Shown here piece by piece: positions 1 through 5,386 of a stretch of DNA of 5,386 nucleotides (positions are counted from its first letter, which is position 1; each line of letters starts with the position of its first letter). Made by a program: the position numbers and the translations under genes. The notes below the pieces were generated by a model, which saw nothing but the letters and a program-made list of their open reading frames with translations, did not search any database and had not been told where the DNA came from. Source of the stretch: an uncultured Polyangiaceae bacterium (lineage in GTDB: Bacteria; Myxococcota_A; Polyangia; Polyangiales; Polyangiaceae); NCBI GenBank assembly GCA_938004815.1, contig CALKVR010000558.1:1-5386 (forward strand). The letters are read 5' to 3'.

Positions 1-2
1 AT

Positions 3-785
3 CAGCAGCCGGCCGCGGCGCCAGCCGCGTGCGACAACCGAATGGAAGGTGTAGGCGGCCGGTCGCTCGAGGATCGCCTCGTCGGTCGAGAGCTGAGCGT
101 CCACGCGGTGAGCGACGGCGAGCGGTACCTCGTGCTGCCCGCCGCGCGCGACCACAAGCGCGTCCACGACGGCGATCGCGGCCCCAACACCGGCGGCATG
201 GGCGTCGTGTGCCCCGCCCCCGACGCCGACGCCGCGCTCCTCGCCCGCGTCGGCCGAGAGATCATCGAACCCACCCTCGCGGCCATGCGCGCGCGGGGCG
301 CGCCGTTCCGGGGCGTCCTGTTCGCGGGCCTCATGGTGACGCCGGCCGGCGAGCCGCTCCTGCTCGAGCACAACGTCCGCTTCGGCGACCCCGAGTGCGA
401 GGCCCTGATGGAGGTGATCGACGGCGATCTGGCCGCCCTCCTCGCCTCCGCCGCGGCCGGCCGCCTCGACGAGAGCAGCGTTCGGCTCGCGTCGGACAGG
501 AGCGCCGCGGTCGTGATCCTGGCGGCCGCTGGGTACCCGGCGAGCCCGCGGCGCGGGGATCGCATCACGGGGGTCGACGCGGTCGACGGGGTCGACGGCG
601 TGCAGGTGCACCACGCCGGCACCGAGATGCAAGATGACGGCTTGGTCACTGCGGGCGGGCGCGTCCTCGCCGTGACCGCGCGGGGCACGTCGCTCGCCGA
701 AGCGCGCTCGGCCGCGTACCGCGCCGCCGAGCGCATCACGTTCGCGGGCAAGCACTACCGGCGCGACATCGGCGCGACGTCGTGA
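3..785 (+). CDS. purD: Phosphoribosylamine-glycine ligase (GAR synthetase), C-terminal part, 5' end outside window
   Basis: This enzyme joins glycine to 5-phosphoribosylamine using ATP, the second step of de novo purine synthesis in the cytoplasm. Only the last 260 codons are present, compared with about 420-430 residues for the whole family, so the N-terminal domain and the first part of the ATP-grasp fold lie to the left. Visible family landmarks are LVGRELSVHAV, the DHKR segment, GPNTGGMG (180-203), and E-x-N followed by RFGDPE (366-395), whose Glu and Asn are the Mg-ATP ligands in this family. The C-terminal stretch has AAGYP, HAGT, GGRVLAVTA and a closing RRDIG, all typical of PurD. The stop is TGA at 783-785. 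The ATG at 42 is internal and is not the start. The first 20 or so codons (3-62) fit the family poorly compared with what follows. A 9-bp tandem repeat lies at 573-599. The next gene begins 52 bp downstream on the same strand. Identification is firm. Confidence 0.96.
   Translation, partial: QQPAAAPAACDNRMEGVGGRSLEDRLVGRELSVHAVSDGERYLVLPAARDHKRVHDGDRGPNTGGMGVVCPAPDADAALLARVGREIIEPTLAAMRARGAPFRGVLFAGLMVTPAGEPLLLEHNVRFGDPECEALMEVIDGDLAALLASAAAGRLDESSVRLASDRSAAVVILAAAGYPASPRRGDRITGVDAVDGVDGVQVHHAGTEMQDDGLVTAGGRVLAVTARGTSLAEARSAAYRAAERITFAGKHYRRDIGATS
573..599 (+). repeat. Three tandem copies of a 9-bp unit inside purD
   Basis: The hexamer GTCGAC begins at 573, 582 and 591, giving three consecutive 9-bp units (GTCGACGCG, GTCGACGGG, GTCGACGGC). 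They encode Val-Asp-Ala, Val-Asp-Gly, Val-Asp-Gly in a surface-loop region just before the conserved HAGT segment. Compared from memory with E. coli PurD the loop is about one residue longer, so this need not be an expansion. It is a short in-frame microsatellite that could change length without breaking the frame. Confidence 0.85.
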
Positions 786-837
786 TCGTTTCCGGTTCGC
801 CTCCGGTCTGTCACCTTCCACAGGTCCATTCGTTCTC

Positions 838-2577
838 GTGACGCTCATTCTGCACCTGTCCGACCTCCACCTGGAGTCGGGGGCGTCGGAGCAGCGAGAC
901 ATCATCGACAGCCTCACGACCGCGATACGCGCGTACGTGCAGGGGGCGGGGGTGTCCCCGAGCCTGCTCGCCATCACCGGCGATCTGTTCGACAGCGCTG
1001 CCATCGAGGCCGAGCGGGCGGTACGGGTGTTTCGCGACCTCCACGAAGGGCTCGTCGGCGCCATGGGGCAGCGGCCCCCGACGATCGTCATCCCGGGCAA
1101 CCACGACCGGCGAAAGAAGGGCCTGGTCGGGCCGCACCGGGGCGAGCTCTTCGAGGCGCTCGCGCGGGGGGCGCCCGAGAACGCGCTCATCCACGGCATC
1201 GACACACCCTTTCTCGCGAGGGTCGTCCCGCGGTCGTTCCACCAGCTCGACGCGGCCGTCATCGCCTATGACTCGAGCTACCTGCCCACGGGGTGGATCA
1301 GCGCGGGCGGCGTCGTGCGCCAAGAGGACCTGCTCCACGCGGCCGCCCACGTCGGTGACGGTGACACGCCTGTCATCGTTCTCATTCACCACCACCTCGT
1401 CCCGACGCCGCTCACCGACCTGGGCCTGATCGAACCGCCGCCCGAGCGCTGGCTGCGATTCGGGCTCCAGCGCATCCTGCCCGAGCTCGTCGCCAACGCC
1501 GACCGCGAAGAGCTGACGATGACGGCGCTCGGCGCCGGGACCGCGCTCTCGACGCTCCACACCTTGCGCCGCGCCGTCCTGGTGCTGCATGGCCACAAGC
1601 ACATCGCGACCGCGCGCCACCTGCGCCACACGTACGCCGGGCACGGCGACGTCTTGTTGGTCTCGGCCGGCAGCGCGGGCACGGCCGAGCGGTGGAGCCC
1701 CGCGGGGACGACCGACGTGGCGCGCCTTTGGCCTTCGTTCAACGCGGTCCGCCTCGAGCGCGGGCGGCTCGACGTCGAGACCGTGAGCTTCGGGTACAAG
1801 GGCACGAAGGCGGGCCGCGTGGTCTTGCGCCCCGTCGTGGTGGCCGAGCAAGAGGGCGCGCGCTGGTCGACCAAGCCGATCCCCCTCGAGGACCGTGGCC
1901 CGGTGGGGCCGGAGCTCGAGCTCAACGAGTCGATCTGTCGGCTGACACCGGCGCGTGAACAGCCCGACGAGCGGTGGGACGTCGTCTACGAGCGCCGCGT
2001 CACACGCATCGGCGAGTCGCCACACCGGTACGTCGAGCACGTCGATGGCATCCCCGGCTCGAAGCTCGTCCCCCTGTCGGCCGAGCTCGCCGAGCGAGGC
2101 ATGGTCGAGGCTCCGGCCAAGCTCGATCTCGAGATCGGGTCGCCGGGCGTCACCCGCTACCGCCTCGACGGTGGGGTGTGTCGCACCGCTCACGAGGCCG
2201 AGCGCATCTACGGGAGCCGCACCGCGCCCTACGAGTGGATCGGCCTCATGAACCGGTACGCGTGCAAGCGCGCCAGGCTCGTCATCTCGGGCCTCGGGGC
2301 GGTCGCGCGCGAGGCGTTCGCGAGCCTCACCGACCTGGGCACCGGGCTCGAGGAGCCCGAGCCGCTCCAGCGCTCGGCCGACGGCGACGAGCTGGCGCTG
2401 ACGGTGGAGCCCTGCGGGCCTCGCAAGCTCTTGCGGATCTATTGGCCGCTCGAGCCGCCGCGCGCGCTGCGGTACGGCGAGCGCGAGCGCAAGGCGAAGC
2501 GCGGCGAGCCGAGCAGCTCGAGCCGCACGCCTGCGAACGGGGCGAGCATCTTGCGCCGCGCGTTCAGTTCGTCTTGA
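838..2577 (+). CDS. Calcineurin-like metallophosphoesterase with an unassigned C-terminal domain
   Basis: This is a predicted cytoplasmic, dinuclear-metal phosphoesterase of 579 residues. All five family motifs are present in order: D9-x-H11 in LSDLHL, G48-D49 in TGDLFDS, G87-N88-H89-D90 in PGNHDRR, the H184-H186 cluster in IHHH, and G252-H253-x-H255 in LHGHKHI. The arrangement resembles class III cyclic-nucleotide phosphodiesterases (CpdA/Icc-like), but the substrate cannot be read from the sequence. The catalytic fold appears to end near residue 320. Residues from about 365 to 540 form a second region that looks strand-rich (starting around W380, WDVVYERR, and ending at IYWPLEPP near 534) and matches nothing I recognise. 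The last 40 or so residues are basic and Ser-rich, probably disordered. No signal peptide or membrane segment is visible. The GTG start at 838 is chosen because the first core strand begins at residue 2. The frame stays open upstream into purD but has no good ATG or GTG there, and no clear Shine-Dalgarno sequence is seen. It could be co-transcribed with purD. Its 3' end overlaps the convergent kinase gene. Confidence 0.9.
   Translation: MTLILHLSDLHLESGASEQRDIIDSLTTAIRAYVQGAGVSPSLLAITGDLFDSAAIEAERAVRVFRDLHEGLVGAMGQRPPTIVIPGNHDRRKKGLVGPHRGELFEALARGAPENALIHGIDTPFLARVVPRSFHQLDAAVIAYDSSYLPTGWISAGGVVRQEDLLHAAAHVGDGDTPVIVLIHHHLVPTPLTDLGLIEPPPERWLRFGLQRILPELVANADREELTMTALGAGTALSTLHTLRRAVLVLHGHKHIATARHLRHTYAGHGDVLLVSAGSAGTAERWSPAGTTDVARLWPSFNAVRLERGRLDVETVSFGYKGTKAGRVVLRPVVVAEQEGARWSTKPIPLEDRGPVGPELELNESICRLTPAREQPDERWDVVYERRVTRIGESPHRYVEHVDGIPGSKLVPLSAELAERGMVEAPAKLDLEIGSPGVTRYRLDGGVCRTAHEAERIYGSRTAPYEWIGLMNRYACKRARLVISGLGAVAREAFASLTDLGTGLEEPEPLQRSADGDELALTVEPCGPRKLLRIYWPLEPPRALRYGERERKAKRGEPSSSSRTPANGASILRRAFSSS
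2564..2577. other. Tail-to-tail overlap of convergent genes
   Basis: The phosphoesterase stop (TGA, 2575-2577, plus strand) lies beyond the kinase stop (TGA, complement of 2564-2566), so the two coding regions share 14 bp at their 3' ends. There is therefore no intergenic space, and I see no stem plus T-run terminator at the junction. Both ends agree with the last codons of otherwise well-supported genes. Confidence 0.88.
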
Positions 2578-4507
2578 GGCGATCGGCGAGCTCGCGCGCC
2601 GCCGTCTCGACGGCAGGGTTCTCGCGCATGCAGCACTCGCCGGCGCTGGCGTCGCACTCGGCGGCGCGCATCGAGCTCAAGATGGCGAGCGAGCGCTCGT
2701 CGCCCTCGGCCCGCACCCGATCCATCAGGGTCGGCTTGTCGCTGCACGCCGCCTCGCGCAGCTCGAGCGCGACGCGCAGCCCCGCCGTGCCGCGGGAGCG
2801 CACCTCCGGCTTCTGCAGGGTCGGGGTCGCGAGCCCGGCCGCCTGCGAGCCGCCGCGGGTCGTGACGATATCGTAGAGCACGTCGACGCCGTCGGAGCCG
2901 AAGCGCTCGGAGAGCGCCTTCATGAGGAGCGCGCCCTGGGCGCGATCGGCGCTCGCTGCCACCACGATCTCGACCGCAGCCGCGCGCATGTCGGCGGGCC
3001 CGAGAGCCGCGGGGTCGAGCTCGGCGAGGGCGAGCAGGCCGTCGACTGCCTTCGTGAAATCGCGCGAGGTAGGGGCCTGCCTGACGATGCGACGCCAGGC
3101 GTCGGCGTCGAGCCCGGCGACGGCGGTGGCGGTGACGGTCGGGGCGGGCGGGGCGCTGGCGGTCGGCGATGCCGACACGATCGGCTTCGCGGTGGCGGTG
3201 GCGGTGGCGGGAGCCGGGGCCGAAGGCTCGGTCGTGGGGGCTGCCGCGCGCCGTTCGTCGCCGCCAGAGAGCAGCCCCGAGCGCATCACGCGGCCGGCGG
3301 CGGCGCCGGCGGCGACGACGAGCGCGAGCGCCACCCACGGCGTCTTGCGACGCGGCGCAGGAGGGGGCGCCTTGACCGCGACCGCCACGCGCGGAGCAGA
3401 CGTCTCCGCGCGACGCTCGGTCACGGATGGCTCGGGCGTCCCCTCGGCGACGTCCTCGAACCGCGGCAGGCTCCGAGGTGGCGCGGCGCCGGCCACGCTG
3501 AGCGAGATCGGCTCGGGCTCGATCGCGTCGTCGAGCTTCGTGTCGGCCTTGATCGACGCCTCGGCGGCGTCGAGGGCGCGAAGCACGTCTTCTGCTCGCT
3601 GGAAGCGATCTTCTTGCGTCTTGGCGAGGAGCTTCGTCGCGACCGCCTCGAGCTCGGCGGGGACATCGACGCCGGCGCGCTCGGCCATCGACGGGACCGG
3701 CTCGGTCCGGTGCAGCAAGAACAGGCCGCCCTGCGTCTCCGCTTCGAACGGCGGCTGGCCCGAGAGCATCTCGTAGAACATGGCCCCGAGGGCGTAGAGG
3801 TCGCTGCGGGCATCGACGTGGCGCATGCCGAGGGCCGCCTCGGGCGCGAGGTAGCCGATCGTCCCGAAGATGATGCCGTCGCCGGTGATCTGGCTCGGCG
3901 CCGTCGGTGTCCCTTTCTGGAAGCTCATGGCGTTGAACTTCTCGACCGGGACCTTCGCGAAGCCGAAGTCGATGAGCTTCACCAGATCTTTCGGCCCGGG
4001 GATGACCATCACGTTGCGCGGGTTGACGTCGCGGTGGACGATGCCCTTCTGGTGGAGCTTCGAGAGCGCGGTCGCGATCTGGCGCGCGATTTTCACGGCG
4101 CGGGCGATCGGCATCCGCCCGTGGCGAAGGATCTGCCGGAGCGTCGCGCCGCGCACGAACTCGAGCACCAGGTAGTGCGAGCCGTCGGCCATCTTGCCGA
4201 AGTCGCGGGCCGAGGCGATGTTCTTGTGCTCGACGTGGGCGCCGACGATCGCCTCGCGCTCGAAGCGCGCGACGAGCCCGGGCAGGCCCTCGGTGTCGGG
4301 GTGCAGGACCTTGATCGCCACGCGCTTGCGCATGTGGACGTGCTCGCCCGTGTAGACGACCCCCATCCCGCCGGTCGCGAGCACGTTGTGGATGCGGTAG
4401 CGGTCGGCGATGATCGTGCCGACGAGCGCGTTGGCACGCTCGACGGCGGCCGGATCCGCCACCACCGAGGCGTTTTTTTCGCCTTCGCTCCCACTGTCGA
4501 CCGACAC
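2564..4507 (-). CDS. Hanks-type Ser/Thr protein kinase, probably membrane-anchored, with a Cys-bearing C-terminal domain
   Basis: This 647-residue kinase is predicted to phosphorylate Ser/Thr on partner proteins from the inner face of the membrane. The kinase domain spans about residues 37-312: glycine loop ATGGMGVVY (44-52), VAIK with K66, helix-C E85, HRDVNPRN (158-165, catalytic D160), DFG (180-182), APE (221-223), D236 in SDLYALG, and R301 in EDRFQ. Two positions are unusual: Ala44 replaces the first Gly of the loop, and Asn162 replaces the usual Lys after HRD-x. Residues 313-385 form a linker. Residues 390-405, bounded by RRK and Arg, form a short hydrophobic segment and probable membrane span. 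A Pro/Ala/Thr-rich spacer (421-463) leads to a helical C-terminal domain (464-647) that holds all four cysteines (588, 618, 625, 626). This layout is familiar from myxobacterial kinases. The GTG at 4507 is the only upstream start in frame, since a stop lies at 4541-4543. A run of seven A occurs in codons 10-12. The gene converges on the phosphoesterase gene and diverges from the mutase gene. The substrate is unknown. Confidence 0.94.
   Translation of the reverse strand: MSVDSGSEGEKNASVVADPAAVERANALVGTIIADRYRIHNVLATGGMGVVYTGEHVHMRKRVAIKVLHPDTEGLPGLVARFEREAIVGAHVEHKNIASARDFGKMADGSHYLVLEFVRGATLRQILRHGRMPIARAVKIARQIATALSKLHQKGIVHRDVNPRNVMVIPGPKDLVKLIDFGFAKVPVEKFNAMSFQKGTPTAPSQITGDGIIFGTIGYLAPEAALGMRHVDARSDLYALGAMFYEMLSGQPPFEAETQGGLFLLHRTEPVPSMAERAGVDVPAELEAVATKLLAKTQEDRFQRAEDVLRALDAAEASIKADTKLDDAIEPEPISLSVAGAAPPRSLPRFEDVAEGTPEPSVTERRAETSAPRVAVAVKAPPPAPRRKTPWVALALVVAAGAAAGRVMRSGLLSGGDERRAAAPTTEPSAPAPATATATAKPIVSASPTASAPPAPTVTATAVAGLDADAWRRIVRQAPTSRDFTKAVDGLLALAELDPAALGPADMRAAAVEIVVAASADRAQGALLMKALSERFGSDGVDVLYDIVTTRGGSQAAGLATPTLQKPEVRSRGTAGLRVALELREAACSDKPTLMDRVRAEGDERSLAILSSMRAAECDASAGECCMRENPAVETAARELADRLKTN
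3189..3210. repeat. Hexanucleotide tandem repeat in the kinase linker
   Basis: The hexamer GCGGTG is repeated a little over three and a half times on the plus strand. Read as the kinase gene (minus strand) it gives alternating Ala-Thr at residues 434-440 of the Pro/Ala/Thr-rich spacer after the membrane segment. Because the unit is six bases, gain or loss of copies would change only the spacer length. Confidence 0.85.
3293..3340 (-). other. Probable single transmembrane segment of the kinase
   Basis: Codons 390-405 encode an uninterrupted hydrophobic stretch (PWVALALVVAAGAAAG) preceded by Arg-Arg-Lys and followed by Arg. The positive charges on the N-terminal side agree with the kinase domain lying in the cytoplasm and the Cys-bearing domain outside it. 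At about 16 residues it is short for a membrane helix and rich in small residues, so this is an inference. Confidence 0.6.
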
Positions 4508-4600
4508 CTTGAGGCAATGTCTCCGGCCCGGCGGAGCACGTCAACCTCGTAGCTCGCTCGCGCTCGAAGTGCCCGCGGCGGTGCGCTATGACGGGTGGCG
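4508..4600. promoter_or_regulatory. Divergent intergenic region between the kinase and mutase genes
   Basis: These 93 bp separate two genes transcribed away from each other, so they must hold or border both promoters unless one start is further inside a gene. Toward the kinase gene a candidate promoter is listed separately. Toward the mutase gene the best -10-like element is TATGAC at 4587-4592 (four of six), but no convincing -35 is placed at the right distance. No clear operator palindrome was found. The middle part is a low-complexity run of GCTCG-type repeats (4551-4566). Confidence 0.6.
4516..4544 (-). promoter_or_regulatory. Candidate sigma-70-like promoter for the kinase gene
   Basis: On the minus strand, TTGACG (complement of 4539-4544, five of six matches to the -35 consensus) is followed after exactly 17 bases by GACATT (complement of 4516-4521, three of six matches to the -10 consensus). 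Transcription would begin about 6-8 bases further on, essentially at the GTG at 4507, which implies a leaderless or nearly leaderless message. That would agree with the lack of a well-spaced Shine-Dalgarno sequence. The -10 match is weak. Confidence 0.3.
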
Positions 4601-5386
4601 ATGGCACTCAGGTCCGACGCGAAGTTGGCGCTCGCCAAACACCCGAGCTTCTCCGGCGTCTCTGGTCCAGTCGTCGTCGTCGTGATGGACGGCGTCGGGA
4701 TCGGCGCGCACGACGAGGGCGACGCAGTCTGGCTCGCCCGAACGCCGGTGCTCGATGCGCTCGCGCAGAGCTCGCTGACGACCCGCCTGCGCGCACACGG
4801 CACCGCCGTCGGGATGCCGTCCGACGACGACATGGGCAACAGCGAGGTCGGGCACAACGCCCTCGGCGCCGGGCGCATCTTCGATCAGGGCGCGAAGCTC
4901 GTGCGGCGCGCGATCGAAGACGGCTCGATCTGGAGCGGTGAGGCCTGGCGCGGCGCCGTCGGCACCGTGAAAGAGAGCGGCGAGCCGCTCCATTTCATCG
5001 GCCTCCTCTCGGACGGCAACGTGCACAGCCACATCGAGCACCTCGTCGCGATGGTGCGCCGCGCCGACGCCGAGGGCGTCGGCAAGCTGCGCGTGCACGC
5101 GCTCCTCGACGGTCGCGACGTGCCCGAGACGAGCGCGCTCGTCTACGTCGAGCAGATCGAGGCGGTGCTCGGCGAGATCTCCAAGAAGGCCGATCGCGAC
5201 TACCGCGTCGCCTCGGGCGGCGGCCGCATGACCACGACGATGGACCGCTACGAGGCCGACTGGGCCATGGTCGAGCGCGGTTGGAGAGCCCATGTGCGCG
5301 GCGAGGGCCGCGTGTTCCCCGACATCCGGACCGCGGTCGAGACGCTGCGTGAAGAGAAGGCAGGCGTCATCGATCAGAACCTGCCG
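4601..5386 (+). CDS. gpmI: 2,3-bisphosphoglycerate-independent phosphoglycerate mutase, plant-type branch, 3' end outside window
   Basis: This enzyme interconverts 3- and 2-phosphoglycerate in glycolysis and gluconeogenesis through a phosphoserine intermediate at a two-metal (usually Mn) site. The first 262 codons are present, about half of the protein. Landmarks are the metal-binding D30 in VVVMDGVGIG, nucleophile S81 in MGNSEVGHNALGAGRIF, H142 in SDGNVHSH, D170-G-R-D173, and GGGRMTTTMDRYEADW (206-221). The last motif, the GAGRIF-x-QGAKLV segment and the AHGTAVGMP region resemble plant enzymes more than the usual bacterial form (which has GRYYAMDRD), as recalled from memory. The usual Gly-Gly before VHS is Gly-Asn here (N140). 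The ATG at 4601 is chosen because residues 13-24 (AKHPSFSGVSGP) match the lead-in segment of the plant enzymes and an in-frame stop lies at 4589-4591. A GTG at 4595 is the only alternative. GGGTGG at 4593-4598 is too close to the ATG to be a standard ribosome binding site. The metal ligands of the second half lie beyond the window. Confidence 0.95.
   Translation, partial: MALRSDAKLALAKHPSFSGVSGPVVVVVMDGVGIGAHDEGDAVWLARTPVLDALAQSSLTTRLRAHGTAVGMPSDDDMGNSEVGHNALGAGRIFDQGAKLVRRAIEDGSIWSGEAWRGAVGTVKESGEPLHFIGLLSDGNVHSHIEHLVAMVRRADAEGVGKLRVHALLDGRDVPETSALVYVEQIEAVLGEISKKADRDYRVASGGGRMTTTMDRYEADWAMVERGWRAHVRGEGRVFPDIRTAVETLREEKAGVIDQNLP

Noticed and set aside
42..44. ATG as a possible start of the first gene
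   Set aside because: The ATP-grasp motifs that follow belong to the middle of PurD, and the frame is open to the window edge, so the real start is upstream and outside.
786..837. A terminator or promoter between purD and the phosphoesterase gene
   Set aside because: The 52 bp are somewhat T-rich, but I see no stem followed by a T run and no pair of boxes with proper spacing. Read-through from purD is equally possible.
811..2193. Long minus-strand frame opposite the phosphoesterase gene
   Set aside because: It is the antisense shadow of a gene that carries all five catalytic motifs, and it has no domain or plausible start context of its own.
838..4507. The phosphoesterase and kinase as a two-gene defence or signalling system
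   Set aside because: The genes converge instead of forming an operon, lie between housekeeping genes, and show no mobile-element or defence-type neighbours. Adjacency alone does not support a shared system.
3614..4552. Plus-strand frame opposite the kinase domain
   Set aside because: Its composition (Asp, Val, Arg, Leu, His) is what results from reading the complement of a GC-rich kinase gene, and no motif is visible.
4564..4592. A promoter for the mutase gene built on TATGAC at 4587-4592
   Set aside because: The -10-like box is fair, but the bases 17-18 positions upstream match the -35 consensus at only about three of six positions, so it is not listed as a separate feature.
2439..4607. 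A minus-strand frame open for 722 codons across the kinase gene
   Set aside because: It is one frame off the well-supported kinase and is dominated by Arg, Ala, Gly and Pro with no recognisable motif. Long empty frames are expected opposite or beside real genes at this GC content.

Overview
The window is very GC-rich (roughly 70% by eye, with GC-biased third codon positions) and densely coding. It holds four genes. The first and last are housekeeping enzymes cut by the window edges, and the two between them are accessory or signalling genes. A Hanks-type Ser/Thr kinase with a Pro/Ala/Thr-rich linker and a Cys-containing C-terminal domain, sitting among ordinary metabolic genes at this base composition, points to a myxobacterium, most likely of the Sorangium/Polyangium/Labilithrix type (order Polyangiales). 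That placement is an inference from gene style and not from a marker gene.

Layout from left to right: (1) 3-785, plus strand, the C-terminal part of purD (phosphoribosylamine-glycine ligase, purine synthesis). (2) 838-2577, plus strand, a 579-residue calcineurin-like metallophosphoesterase with every metal-binding motif intact, followed by a C-terminal region of about 250 residues that I do not recognise. (3) 2564-4507, minus strand, a 647-residue Ser/Thr protein kinase with a probable single membrane anchor and a C-terminal domain that carries all four cysteines of the protein. Its 3' end overlaps the 3' end of the phosphoesterase gene by 14 bp. (4) 4601-5386, plus strand, the N-terminal half of a cofactor-independent phosphoglycerate mutase (glycolysis) whose sequence resembles the long, plant-type branch of the family. 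The 93 bp between the kinase and mutase starts is a divergent promoter region.

The purine and glycolysis genes have no evident functional link to each other or to the middle pair. purD and the phosphoesterase gene could be co-transcribed (52-bp gap, same strand). The kinase and phosphoesterase genes converge and overlap, which might couple their expression through antisense transcription, but nothing in the sequence shows that they share a pathway. I found no tRNA, rRNA, CRISPR array, insertion sequence or clear intrinsic terminator.

Nothing here is convincing as an entirely new system. The points most worth a second look are the unassigned C-terminal domain of the phosphoesterase, the atypical catalytic-loop and glycine-loop residues of the kinase, its Cys-bearing tail, and the plant-like mutase.
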